DNA of 64,000 bases from Herpetosiphonaceae bacterium (GTDB lineage Bacteria > Chloroflexota > Chloroflexia > Chloroflexales > Herpetosiphonaceae), in NCBI GenBank assembly GCA_026003835.1, contig BPHZ01000003.1, forward strand, positions 124,001 through 188,000, read 5' to 3'. The position numbers and the translations under genes are program-made. This document shows, piece after piece, positions 18,299-26,888 of this stretch. The notes beneath the pieces were generated by a model, which saw only the letters and a list, made by a program, of their open reading frames with translations, ran no database searches and was not told where the DNA came from. The number at the start of each line of letters is the position of its first letter. Position 1 is the first letter of the stretch.

Positions 18299-19690
18299 AT
18301 GCTGGATACGATCGACATTGTAGAGCTTCTTGATCGCGGTGAGGGGCAATATCTGGCCTGCTTTAGAGAGCGTTTCCGGCTTGAGGATCTGGCAGAAACG
18401 CTGGTCGCTTTTGCGAATGGCAGCGGAGGAATCGTGCTGATCGGCGTGTCGGGTCGCGCCAGGCCGCGTGCCGAGGGTGTTGCAGATGTGGCGGCGGCTC
18501 AGGAGGCCGTCCTCGACGCGGCGCTGCAGTGCTCGCCGCCGCTGGTGCTGCCGCTCCCGCAGCCGATCTCGGTCGAGGGTGCGGTGCTGCTGGCACTTGA
18601 GGTTCCATCCGGTCTGCCGCACGTCTACAACCTCCACGGTAAGTACCTTCACCGTGAGGGGCCTGCCAACGTTCCCCTTCCTCCCCATCATCTGCGCCGC
18701 CTGTTGCTTGAGCGCGGCGAGGTAAGCTGGGATCGGCTGGTGCCGGATGGCGCGACGATGGACGAGCTTGATCCACGCAAGATTTCCGCCTATGTGCGGC
18801 GGGTTGGACCCACGGCGGAGGCCGATCCGCTGGCGTTTTTATTCAGGCGGGGTTGTCTTGCCCGCGTTGGCGATGCGTATGTGCCGACCAATGCCGGGCT
18901 GCTCGTCTTTGGTGTGGAAACGGAGCGGCGTTTTCCTCAGTGTGAAATTACTCTCGTGCGCTACAAAGGCAGCGAGATGGGCGACGAGTTTCTGCGCGAA
19001 GATGTGCGGACAACGCTGCCGGAGCAGGTGCGCGCCGCCGAGCGCTTTCTCACGGAGCATATGCGCAAGGGCAGCCGTATGGTTGGGCTTGAGCGCGAGG
19101 ACTGGACCGAGTATCCGCTGGCCGCTGTGCGTGAGGCGCTGGTCAACGCTGTGGCCCATCGCGACTATAGCGTGCGTGGCGAGGGCATTCGTATTGCACT
19201 GTTTTCCGATCGGCTGGAGGTCTACAGTCCCGGCCGGCTGCCCGGCCATATTACGCTGGAGAACATCATTCAGGAGCGCTTTAGTCGTAACGAGACGCTG
19301 GTGCAGGTGTTGGCTGATCTGGGGCTGATTGAGCGGCTGGGTTATGGCATCGATCGGATGCTGCGGCAGATGGAGGAGGCTGGGTTGCCGGCGCCGGAGT
19401 TTCGTGAGACGGCGGCGGGCTTTCTGGTAACTCTGCGCGGCAAAGGACAGCATCTGCCGGAAGGGCTGAGCATCGATACATCCGCCTGGGTGCAGCAGGG
19501 GCTCAACGAGCGCCAGATTGCCGCGCTGGTTTTTCTGACCGAGCGCCGGCGCATCACAAATCGTGACTTGCAGGAGCTGGCGCCCGATGTTTCCCCGGAG
19601 ACGATCCGTCGCGACCTGGCGGATCTGGTCGATCGGGGCCTGTTGATGAAGATTGGCGAGAAGCGGGCGACCTACTATATCCTTAAGTAA
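18299..19690 (+). CDS. AlbA_2/Schlafen-type DNA-binding, HATPase_c_4 transcriptional regulator
   Basis: ATP-binding protein of COG2865: N-terminal AlbA_2 (Schlafen-like) domain (about 1-125), a GHKL-like HATPase_c_4 module (EALVNAVAHRDYS and FSDRLEVYSPGRLPG, about 275-320) and a C-terminal DeoR-type winged helix (ITNRDLQELAPDVSPETIRRDL, about 415-460). 463 aa. The start is ATG 18299 after GGAGGTGCCC; the frame stays open through the upstream repeats back to 17867, but that part is repeat-encoded. Roles in regulation or phage defence are known for relatives; here it faces a nuclease gene across the array. Confidence 0.88.
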   Translation: MLDTIDIVELLDRGEGQYLACFRERFRLEDLAETLVAFANGSGGIVLIGVSGRARPRAEGVADVAAAQEAVLDAALQCSPPLVLPLPQPISVEGAVLLALEVPSGLPHVYNLHGKYLHREGPANVPLPPHHLRRLLLERGEVSWDRLVPDGATMDELDPRKISAYVRRVGPTAEADPLAFLFRRGCLARVGDAYVPTNAGLLVFGVETERRFPQCEITLVRYKGSEMGDEFLREDVRTTLPEQVRAAERFLTEHMRKGSRMVGLEREDWTEYPLAAVREALVNAVAHRDYSVRGEGIRIALFSDRLEVYSPGRLPGHITLENIIQERFSRNETLVQVLADLGLIERLGYGIDRMLRQMEEAGLPAPEFRETAAGFLVTLRGKGQHLPEGLSIDTSAWVQQGLNERQIAALVFLTERRRITNRDLQELAPDVSPETIRRDLADLVDRGLLMKIGEKRATYYILK

Positions 19691-20432
19691 GCTTGCCGGG
19701 AGCGAGGTCGCCCTGGAGTAAGCGTATGGCGAATGTCGCTGCATACTTGTGGTAGCCCAGCGAGTGTGCCACCGCTACAGCCGCCACATTGGACTCAAGG
19801 ACGCGACACTGGATAAGATTGCCGCTCTCAAGCGCGTACTGTGTCGCTGCGCTGGCGACGGATGTTCCATACCCGCGCCCACGATAGGCAGGGTGTGTTA
19901 CGACTCCAACTTGCAGGAAGCGCGGCCCATACCGCTCCAGCGATCCGGCAGCAATGAGCCTGTCGCCGACGAAGCAGCCGAAGATCAGCGGCCTGCCGAG
20001 CTGAACAGCGCTATGCTCCCATGCCTCGCCACAGGATTGGGCAAGCATACGGAGGGCAGCTTCGTCGGCGGCGTTGATCAGGCGCGTCTCATGGATCTCG
20101 CGGGGATGAAAATCGGTTGCATCAGCGTAGCCTAGCCATGCAGGGCCGACGATGCGATCGACGGCGGAGCCGAAGAGGCGCTGTAAAAAACTCTCGTTGA
20201 AGACGTCGTCGGGCTTGCGGTGGCGTAACACCTCTAGGAGCGAACCGGCGATTGAGGTTGGTACGGAGATAATACATGATGGGCCGCGCCGGAAGACAAG
20301 TGCACCCTTGTAGTCCGTGAGACGGCTGTGGGGGACGACGAGCGTCTGGTTGAGATAGAGATCACTGGTACTGCAACCCAGGAAGGAACTCCAATACTCG
20401 TCGATTAGCTGAATGCTGGCAAGGCTTGGCAT
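19683..20432 (-). CDS. GNAT family acetyltransferase
   Basis: N-acetyltransferase of the GNAT superfamily, 249 aa. The acetyl-CoA binding motif A is visible as VGVVTHPAYRGRGYGTSVASA (about 190-210). The N-terminal 110 residues form an extra region often seen in two-domain GNATs, without a recognisable acetyl-CoA motif. Substrate unknown. Its 3' end overlaps the stop of the AlbA_2 gene by 8 bp, tail to tail. Confidence 0.85.
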   Translation of the reverse strand: MPSLASIQLIDEYWSSFLGCSTSDLYLNQTLVVPHSRLTDYKGALVFRRGPSCIISVPTSIAGSLLEVLRHRKPDDVFNESFLQRLFGSAVDRIVGPAWLGYADATDFHPREIHETRLINAADEAALRMLAQSCGEAWEHSAVQLGRPLIFGCFVGDRLIAAGSLERYGPRFLQVGVVTHPAYRGRGYGTSVASAATQYALESGNLIQCRVLESNVAAVAVAHSLGYHKYAATFAIRLLQGDLAPGKLT

Positions 20433-20468
20433 AGCAATACACCAGCGAGCTGCGCAGCAGCCGGCGAG

Positions 20469-20999
20469 TTACGCTGGAGGCGCTTGGTCCGGCAGTAGCT
20501 CCCACTTGATCAGTGTGCCCTCATGCGTCTCCTCGAGCCCCACCCGGCGCATGCCGATTCGCTCCAGGACACGGATCGACCCAATGTTGTCGATAAGGCA
20601 TTCGGCCGTAACGTGCGCTACCCCAGGCTGCGCCAGCGCCCCCTTAATCATCGCCTGGGCTGCCTCTGATGCATAACCCTGTCGGCGATACGCCGGGATG
20701 ATGCTGTAGCCAATCTCGACTGCGCTGGCGCTGTTCGGACCGCCCTTGAAGCCGATATCGCCGATCAGAATACGATCCGCGCTGTGCAGAATTAGCCCAC
20801 TCCACTGCGCGCTCTGGGGGTTGCGCTCTCGCTCCAGCTTAAGGAGCGGAAGGATTTCCGCGACATCGGGGCCCGGCCAATCATCTGGCACTTGCGCCTC
20901 AAGGAGGCGTGCCAGCGCAGTCCGGTCATCCAATGCAGCCCGAACGAGATCAAGGGTAAACGATCTGGTGGTCAGGCGCGCGGTCTGGAGATCAGGCAT
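20469..20999 (-). CDS. GNAT acetyltransferase, RimJ/RimL-like
   Basis: Acetyltransf_3-type GNAT, 176 aa. LQTARLTTRSFTLDLV at the N-terminus and the motif A segment IPAYRRQGYASEAAQAMI (about 105-122), followed by NIGSIRVLERIGMRRVG, are characteristic. Relatives acetylate protein N-termini or antibiotics; the substrate is not evident. Lies 36 bp upstream of another GNAT on the same strand, so the two could be co-transcribed. Confidence 0.87.
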   Translation of the reverse strand: MPDLQTARLTTRSFTLDLVRAALDDRTALARLLEAQVPDDWPGPDVAEILPLLKLERERNPQSAQWSGLILHSADRILIGDIGFKGGPNSASAVEIGYSIIPAYRRQGYASEAAQAMIKGALAQPGVAHVTAECLIDNIGSIRVLERIGMRRVGLEETHEGTLIKWELLPDQAPPA

Positions 21000-21077
21000 G
21001 GCTACCTCGCTATGCAGAACCCGATGTGCCAGGCCGACCGATAGATTGGAACAGCATGGTTCTGTCTACCACCTGTT

Positions 21078-21593
21078 CTAGCCTTGAGACTCGCGGTCTT
21101 GTTCCTTGCTCGGCAGGAAGCGGAAAATACGTGTGCCACACACCTGGCAAGCTCCGCTGAGCGCGCGCCGGCCGCTCTCGGTAGTCACCTCCTCGCCGCC
21201 TACGATCGTTCGCCGCTCGCGGCAGTGCATACAGTAACCCAGGATGATCTCGCCCTCGGCGTTTTCCTCTTCGGTGGCGATCTGCTCGCCTGTTTCCGCA
21301 GTTCCCTCCGCTGATGGTGCTTGCTCCAACGGCTCACCGACGGCGCGCTCGCGCAGTGGTGGCTCTTCTGCCGTCTCTTGCTCCTGTACCGGCGCCTGTT
21401 CCTCTGCCGCCTTCTGCTCCTCTTGTTCTTCAAGCACTGACTGTGGAAGGACAATACGTGGCGGTTCCGGCGGCTCGGGCGGCGGCGGCAGCGATGGGCC
21501 TTCCGGGGCTTCTTGCCGCCGTCGCAGGACAAGTCCAGCTGCAGCCAGGGCCAGCGCCAATAGAAACAGCAAGCTTACACGCTCTTTATTCAT
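21078..21593 (-). CDS. TM-anchored DUF5679 zinc-ribbon protein
   Basis: A 171-residue protein: N-terminal TM helix (residues 7-24), a long Pro/Glu-rich linker (about 28-110) and a C-terminal zinc ribbon (C-M-H-C and C-Q-V-C with SGRRALSGACQVCGTRIFRFLP) that matches DUF5679. Four Cys suit one zinc ion. Function unknown; the acidic linker suggests the ribbon is held away from the membrane. Confidence 0.82.
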   Translation of the reverse strand: MNKERVSLLFLLALALAAAGLVLRRRQEAPEGPSLPPPPEPPEPPRIVLPQSVLEEQEEQKAAEEQAPVQEQETAEEPPLRERAVGEPLEQAPSAEGTAETGEQIATEEENAEGEIILGYCMHCRERRTIVGGEEVTTESGRRALSGACQVCGTRIFRFLPSKEQDRESQG

Positions 21594-21621
21594 AGAAAAC
21601 CTCCGCAGGAAACGCGCCGCT

Positions 21622-22536
21622 TCAGCAGGCGGGTTCCTGATAGCGTTCCGCTATCCCGGCGCTCTGCTCGTTCGGTTGTTCATCAGGCTGCTGGCGCAGG
21701 CGACGCAGCAGAGCCAGGTTACGAATATCTTCCAGCCCTTCTTTCCCTTTTGGCGTTTCCAGCACCATTGGGACGGTGCTGAAGCGCGGGTCGTTGACAA
21801 GCAGACGGAATGCCTCGATGCCAAGCATGCCCTCGCCAATATGCTCATGACGGTCGACGCGGCTTCCAAGACCGGCTTTTGAGTCGTTGAGATGGAAGGC
21901 CTTTACGCGGTCCAGCCCAATGATTCGATCCAGCTCTGCGAAGACCTGCTCGTAGTCTTCGCGAGAGCGAATATCATAGCCGGCGGCGTGGATATGGCAG
22001 GTATCGACACAGATTCCAAGGCGCTCGGGGTAATCACTCAGCTCGATGAGCCGGGCCAGATGCTCAAAGCGGTATCCCAGGCACGTCCCCTGGCCCGCGG
22101 TCGTCTCCAGCAAAACAGTGACTCCCTCGCCGATCCCTTCAGCAAAGAGGCGATTGAGCGCCTGCGACTCACGGATCAGCCCTTCTTCCTCGCCGGAGCC
22201 GGTATGGGCGCCGGGATGTGTAACGAGATAGGGGATGCCGAGTTGCCTGCAGCGCTCCAGCTCTTCGGCGAAGGCATTCATGGACTTTTGCCACAGATCA
22301 TCTTTTGGGCTAGCCAGGTTGATGAGGTAGCTATCGTGGACGAGGACGGGGCCGAGACCTGTGCGGCGCTGCTCCGCGCGAAACAGAGCAATCTCTTCTT
22401 CGGTCAGCGGTCGTGCGTGCCACTGGCGTTCGTTTTTTGCAAAAATTTGAATGGCTCTGCATGTTGTTGCTTCGGCACGCTCAAAGGCTTTGTACAGCCC
22501 CCCAGCGACCGAGACGTGGGCTCCAAGATTTGGCAT
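21622..22536 (-). CDS. nfo: Endonuclease IV (AP endonuclease)
   Basis: Apurinic/apyrimidinic endonuclease of the Nfo family, which incises DNA at abasic sites in base-excision repair using three zinc ions. [84 protein letters not shown] and DRHEHIGEG carry the metal-binding His/Glu/Asp set. The start is ATG 22536 (304 aa); an upstream ATG at 22590 lacks support and overlaps a TATAAT-like box on the same strand. Confidence 0.95.
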   Translation of the reverse strand: MPNLGAHVSVAGGLYKAFERAEATTCRAIQIFAKNERQWHARPLTEEEIALFRAEQRRTGLGPVLVHDSYLINLASPKDDLWQKSMNAFAEELERCRQLGIPYLVTHPGAHTGSGEEEGLIRESQALNRLFAEGIGEGVTVLLETTAGQGTCLGYRFEHLARLIELSDYPERLGICVDTCHIHAAGYDIRSREDYEQVFAELDRIIGLDRVKAFHLNDSKAGLGSRVDRHEHIGEGMLGIEAFRLLVNDPRFSTVPMVLETPKGKEGLEDIRNLALLRRLRQQPDEQPNEQSAGIAERYQEPAC

Positions 22537-22664
22537 GGCTTTCCAATCCGCTCTTTCGAGGCCAGTACTGGCTATTATACCACAGGGCAATGTGTACGTC
22601 TGTGCCTACCAATCCTTCGCCAGGGCGGTGTCAACATCCAGTTTGATCGCATCCCAACGGGAAG

Positions 22665-22712
22665 AAGAGGGATTTGGGGCACCCCCAATTCCTGGTTTAC
22701 GGCGTCCCTCTG
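22665..22712 (+). repeat. Dispersed copy of the hairpin repeat
   Basis: GGATTTGGGG-CAC-CCCCAATTCC forms a hairpin with one mismatch and is followed by TGGTTTACGGCG, aligning with the hairpin and flank of the array core at 17.9 kb. It lies between nfo and the terpenoid-cyclase-repeat gene. Confidence 0.55.
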
Positions 22713-22751
22713 CTGTGGCGCGTCTGACGCTGCCATGGCCCTGATTCTTCG

Positions 22752-23580
22752 CTAGCGTATGCCTAAACGCCGGGCAGCCCTGATTGCCATAAGCGTCGCC
22801 TGAACGTCGCCTCCCTCGTCCTCGGAGCCCCAGCTTCCATCGGGGCGCTGCATCGTGCCGAGCAGCTCCAGCGATCGCTCGACAAGCTGGGTAGTGCGGC
22901 GATAACCGGCGTCGATCAGCGAGTTGAGCATCCAGGCGATCATCGATGCCTCCCACTCCGGCGATAGCTTCTCTGCAAGTCCGACAATCATTCGTCTGGT
23001 TGTCTTAGACTTATGACCAAGCATTTTTGTAAAGGCTGGAAGGGCGATCCAGGTGCTATGGAGGCGGAAGCCGGGAAGGAGTCCATCCGGCCCGACCTGG
23101 GTTTGGAGCCAGCTTATTGCGCGATCGGCATCCAGATCGTACTGGTCGCTCAAGGTAGCCAGGGTGCTGGCGCACAACGCGCTTGTGTAGACATCCGCTG
23201 CTGTCGACTCAGAGTCCATCCAGGGGGGCGGGTTGTGTGCCGCCAGGCTGTCAGACCTCGCGCCAGAGACCTCGCTTGCCCTGCCGGGCGACGATAAAGA
23301 CGAAGGCCCGCTCGGCCGCCGGAAGATCGAGCGCGTCCAGCTCCGCCAGCCAGTTCAGCGCCTGGCAGGTATTGTTAAGGGTGCTCGGCAGGGTGGGCTG
23401 ATTGTAAAGCGGCCAGCCGCCGTCGGGATTCTGTAGCGTCAGGAAAGGCTCAAGCGCCTGTGGTGGAGCCGGGGCTGCCTCGATAAGGGCTGCAAGCCTG
23501 GCTCGTTCGAGCGGTGTGCCATTTGAGTTGATATAATCTATTGCTCGCTGGATATTCATCATCCCTACACTATCTATCAT
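22752..23580 (-). CDS. Terpenoid-cyclase/prenyltransferase-repeat protein (frameshifted)
   Basis: An alpha/alpha-toroid protein with squalene-cyclase-type repeats. Two QW-like motifs are visible: LQNPDGGWPL near residue 50 and MQRPDGSWGSED near residue 240. The first segment (from about 23580, or an ATG at 23559) ends at a TGA near 23247; the second continues with DSLAAHNPPPWMDSESTAADVY in another frame. One extra base (or two missing) near 23245-23256 restores about 275 aa. This shift is not in an obvious mononucleotide run. No Asp-rich catalytic motif is seen, so enzymatic activity is unclear. Confidence 0.65.
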
Positions 23581-23604
23581 GCTTTGCTCTGCATGGGCAG
23601 GCTG

Positions 23605-24150
23605 CTACCCGCGCTCATCTGCGTTTACCCGCGATTCTTTGACCTCATCATGGTGCGTTTGCGCCTCGCGCGGGGCCTGCCGGCGCTCCGCCTGGAAGAG
23701 CATCAAGACCAGGGTCGCGCCACCGATAGTAATCGCGGCGTCGGCAAGGTTGAAGACCTGAAAGATAGGCAGCGCTGGAATCCTGACGAAGTCGACGACA
23801 AAGCTGAGGTGAGCGCGGTCGATCATGTTGCCGATACCGCCACCGGCAATCATGCCGAGCGGAATTTTGACCAAGGGCGGCGCGCTGATGAATTCTTGCC
23901 AGTTTTTGACGGCGATCACCACGAGGATGATAACCACCAGCAGCGCGAGCAAGAGCCCATAGCCGCGAAAGAGGCCGAAGGCTACTCCGCGATTCTCGAC
24001 AGGCGTGAACTCCAGCAGACCGGGGATAACAAGGATGCTATCAGGAGGCTGTGGCGAGCGCCAGAACTGCTCTAGCGCCCACCATTTTGTGGCCTGGTCA
24101 AGGATCACGACGAGAAAGAGCGTGATCAAGAAGGGATAGAGCCGTCTCAC
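23605..24150 (-). CDS. lspA: Lipoprotein signal peptidase II
   Basis: Inner-membrane aspartyl protease that removes signal peptides from prolipoproteins. 181 aa from GTG 24150, with GGAGGAAGG ideally placed. Four TM segments; catalytic Asp in GNMIDRAHLSFVVDFV and in FNLADAAI; VENRGVAFGLF is the conserved box. The hydrophilic C-terminus (QAERRQAPREAQTHHDEVKE) is a little long. The several lipoproteins in the window (iron-binding protein, LivK, deacetylase) are its expected substrates. Confidence 0.94.
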   Translation of the reverse strand: MRRLYPFLITLFLVVILDQATKWWALEQFWRSPQPPDSILVIPGLLEFTPVENRGVAFGLFRGYGLLLALLVVIILVVIAVKNWQEFISAPPLVKIPLGMIAGGGIGNMIDRAHLSFVVDFVRIPALPIFQVFNLADAAITIGGATLVLMLFQAERRQAPREAQTHHDEVKESRVNADERG

Positions 24151-24329
24151 GGGCCTTCCTCCCGCGCTGCCTGACGGGCATGAACGCCATCGTCAGGGAC
24201 GCTGATAAAGCTGCGACCTTCGTATTCGGTCTCCGGCTCATACCGTGCGGGGATGGCTGCGGCGGCTGCAAACTGCATCTCAACTTCTATCATCCACATT
24301 TCCAATACCAACTGATCTCCTGGATCCAT
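24147..24329 (-). CDS. Possible small ORF coupled to lspA
   Basis: A 60-codon frame whose TGA overlaps the GTG start of lspA (GTGA). It may start at ATG 24329 after TTGAGGA or at an internal TTG after AGGAG. The product is acidic with an Ala-rich stretch and matches no family I recognise. Coupling is the only support. Confidence 0.3.
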   Translation of the reverse strand: MDPGDQLVLEMWMIEVEMQFAAAAAIPARYEPETEYEGRSFISVPDDGVHARQAAREEGP

Positions 24330-24464
24330 TCCTCAATATACAGGCTGGTGGTCAACCACAGTGATGCGGAAGGAGGGCCGGACGACCGTAGCCCCTCCGA
24401 ACCTCCTCAGCACACTGGATGTGGTAGACGACTAGTCGTTGATGCCACACAGTTGAACAGTATA

Positions 24465-25394
24465 TCACAGGCGGCTCGCTGATGCCGCTTGCCCGCCGCC
24501 AGGTGCCTGCTCCCGGCTGAGCAGAAAACGCAGCGCTGTAGGGAGCCTGCGGGCCCAGAACATCTCATGGTGCCGGGCCTCCGCCTCCTCGACATAAAGA
24601 ATGTCCTTGCCTGGCGTGTAGCCTCTGCGGACAAGCAGTTGATAGGCGCTGCGCACCGAACGAAGGTAGCGAGTTGATCGCCGCAGCAGACGATCGGCGA
24701 GCGTATTGGAGAGCTCGCTGCCTCCGGCATCGATATACATTTTCCCGGGCACCGGCGGCGATACCTGGAGATAGCGCAGCATCGCTTGGTCAGCAAACCA
24801 GAGGGCGGGGCTGAGAGCGCCGACGAGGCCAAATACTGCTGGGAAGCGGAAGAATGCGTAGAGGCTGATCAGGCCGCCGAGCGACGAACCGATGATTGCA
24901 GTATGCTCCCGCTCCGGTTTTGTACGGAAGTCGCCGTCGATCATGGGCTTAATGGTCTCGATCACAAAGGCCAGGTAATCCTCACCGCTGCCGCCGCCGT
25001 GCCGCCGATCACGAAACGGTGTGTACTCGTCGATGCGCCGCTTCCCCGCGTTGGGGATGCCAACGATAATTGCCTCCAATCCTTCGTGGCTAAGGGACTC
25101 CATAGTCTCATCGACTTCCCATTCGCCGGCGTAGCTGGTCGCCCGGTCAAAGAGATTCTGGCCGTCATGCATATAGATGACTGGGTAGCGCTGTGTGCCC
25201 TGGCTATACGATGGCGGGAGGTAAACCAACAGATCGCGCCGGTTGCGCAGTTCGGGACTCCAAACTTGTTCGAGGATTTCAACGCTTCCTACGACTGTGT
25301 GTTCGCCGGTGCTGTAGAGCTTGTGGTACTCTTGCCATCCTGCCATCTTTACGCTCACGATATTTCCATTCTGTCCAGCAGGTTGCTGACCCAT
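24465..25394 (-). CDS. Putative esterase, Esterase_D/enterochelin-esterase type
   Basis: Alpha/beta hydrolase of PF00756. RRDLLVYLPPSYSQG, YPVIYMHDGQNLFD, the nucleophile elbow IIGSSLGGLISLYAF and a late His in ARHHEMFW form a plausible Ser-Asp-His set. No signal peptide, so cytoplasmic. The frame is open to 25469; ATG 25394 (309 aa) is one choice, and an ATG at 25346 just before the conserved region is also possible because no ribosome-binding site decides. Confidence 0.8.
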   Translation of the reverse strand: MGQQPAGQNGNIVSVKMAGWQEYHKLYSTGEHTVVGSVEILEQVWSPELRNRRDLLVYLPPSYSQGTQRYPVIYMHDGQNLFDRATSYAGEWEVDETMESLSHEGLEAIIVGIPNAGKRRIDEYTPFRDRRHGGGSGEDYLAFVIETIKPMIDGDFRTKPEREHTAIIGSSLGGLISLYAFFRFPAVFGLVGALSPALWFADQAMLRYLQVSPPVPGKMYIDAGGSELSNTLADRLLRRSTRYLRSVRSAYQLLVRRGYTPGKDILYVEEAEARHHEMFWARRLPTALRFLLSREQAPGGGQAASASRL

Positions 25395-25462
25395 TGCAGA
25401 AAGTATAGCATGTCCGGCACGCAGAACTGGCGGAGTGGGGCAGCGCTGCGCCGCCGAAAAGC

Positions 25463-25491
25463 TTGACAATGCTTCCTGCGGCTGCTATGCT
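25463..25491 (+). promoter_or_regulatory. Sigma70-type promoter upstream of the zinc-ribbon gene
   Basis: TTGACA (25463-25468), 17-base spacer, TATGCT (25486-25491). It would give a leader of about 170 bases that contains a dispersed hairpin repeat and two short hairpins before the ATG at 25672. Confidence 0.65.
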
Positions 25492-25516
25492 GCAATCGCA
25501 GTACGTGGCGTCCAAT

Positions 25517-25625
25517 ACCATGTGCGCCGTCAGGCCGGGAGTTTGCGAATATCCCCCTGCACACCGCCCCGCCTGATGAGCAACCTGACTGCCACATATC
25601 CACAGAGGTGCATTATCGATGCACC
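25517..25625 (-). repeat. Dispersed copy of the hairpin-repeat family, with GGTGCAT palindrome
   Basis: The reverse complement contains CTCATCAGGCGG and CCGGCCTGACGGCGCA, aligning with the array core at 17.9 kb. On the plus strand it ends with AGAGGTGCATT (25604-25614), shared with copies at 52.2 kb and 63.1 kb, and GGTGCAT-TATCG-ATGCACC (25607-25625) is a perfect 7-bp hairpin. A further hairpin, AGCGCTG-TAAA-CAGCGCT, follows at 25631-25648. Confidence 0.65.
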
Positions 25626-25671
25626 ATAGAAGCGCTGTAAACAGCGCTGTACTCAAACTATGAGGTTTGCC

Positions 25672-26853
25672 ATGGAATGTCCCTCCTGCCATGCAGCGAT
25701 CGCGGCGAGCGCAAAATTTTGCCCCCACTGCGGCCAGCGCGTAGAGCAGCCTGCTCCTCCTGGCGCAACGTTGATCTTGCCTCCTGAGCAGCATTCCCAG
25801 GAAGGGCCTCAGGAAAGAAAAGGGAATGAGACAGTGATCTTGCCGCGCGAGGAGTTGACCGAGGCGCCTGCCAAAGAGAAGCAGGATGTCAAGGCGACCG
25901 TCGTCCTGCCGCGTGATGCGATCTCCGGGACCCCAGTCAAGGACTCCGGTGCCGGCGCCACTGTGATGTTGCCGCGTGAGGAGATGCTGAATACGCCGGG
26001 GGCCAGCGCCGGAGGAACGGTCGTGCTGCCGCCTGGGGAAGGCCACCCGTCCGGCGCTCGCGAGGGAGACGTGGACTCGACTGCGGCCGGGCCCCGCGAG
26101 TCTTCAAATAGTGCTCCAGCCCCTGTGGAAGAGCGACGCACGCCCGGTATGCCGCAGGAGAGCCAGCCCACAGCTGTGCCGGGCACTTCTACGGGCCAGG
26201 CTGCAGGTGGCATGGCGACTGTGGTCGCTTCTCCGTCAACACCATACCAGCCGCCGCAGGATCGACCTGCTCCTCCGCCTCCGACAGGCCCCATGCCAAC
26301 TCCTCCAGCCTATCAGCCGTTACAGTATGGACAGCCTGGGAGTGCCCAGCCCTACGCTCCACCGCCTATGCCGCCTCAGCCCTATGGCTCGCCTCAGCCT
26401 TACGGCCCTGCGCCTGTTTCGCCTCAGCCCTACGGATCCACGCCTGGCTATTCGCCGCAGTCCCAATCTGCCTCCCGCGTGCTTTCGCCAGGGATGATCG
26501 CCGGCCTGCTTGGCGCGCTGCTTATGATTGTCAGCCCATTTCTGACGTGGGCCAGCCTGGGCAGCCAGACAGCCAGCGGTATAGCGGAGTGGCCCGGACA
26601 GCTGGCGCTGGTGCTTGGGCTGGTCGCCGGCGGCCTCTTTGTCCTGCGCTATGCGCGCGGCAAAGCCTGGGCTGCCCTGGTCGGGGCTTTAGCTGCCGTG
26701 CTTGGTCTGGGCCTCAGTCTGCTGGCAATCATCGGCCTGAATGAGATTGGAAATGACGTTGGGATCGGGGTCTTTCTGCTGTTGTTGGGCAGCCTGCTGG
26801 TGATTGTCGGCGCCGTGCTGCTCAAGGTGCTGCGTCCGCGCCAGCCTGCCTAG
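25672..26853 (+). CDS. Zinc-ribbon, Pro-rich protein with C-terminal membrane domain
   Basis: A 393-residue protein from ATG 25672 (GAGG six bases upstream). It has a double C-x-x-C zinc ribbon (CPSCHAAIAASAKFCPHCG), then a linker with five repeats of the type A/E/G-T-V/L-I/V/M-L-P-R/P (for example TVILPREEL, TVVLPRDAI, TVMLPREEM) spaced about 20-25 residues, a Pro/Gln/Tyr-rich stretch (PQPYGS repeats) and four TM segments (about 270-390). The regularly placed Thr motifs could be phosphorylation or FHA-binding sites; that is inference. Confidence 0.75.
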   Translation: MECPSCHAAIAASAKFCPHCGQRVEQPAPPGATLILPPEQHSQEGPQERKGNETVILPREELTEAPAKEKQDVKATVVLPRDAISGTPVKDSGAGATVMLPREEMLNTPGASAGGTVVLPPGEGHPSGAREGDVDSTAAGPRESSNSAPAPVEERRTPGMPQESQPTAVPGTSTGQAAGGMATVVASPSTPYQPPQDRPAPPPPTGPMPTPPAYQPLQYGQPGSAQPYAPPPMPPQPYGSPQPYGPAPVSPQPYGSTPGYSPQSQSASRVLSPGMIAGLLGALLMIVSPFLTWASLGSQTASGIAEWPGQLALVLGLVAGGLFVLRYARGKAWAALVGALAAVLGLGLSLLAIIGLNEIGNDVGIGVFLLLLGSLLVIVGAVLLKVLRPRQPA

Positions 26854-26888
26854 TATGCCGTCAGATTGGGAGATCCGGGTATCTCCCT

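Noticed and set aside
18839-19744. 301-codon ORF on the minus strand
   Set aside because: Antisense of the AlbA_2/HATPase gene; no motifs.
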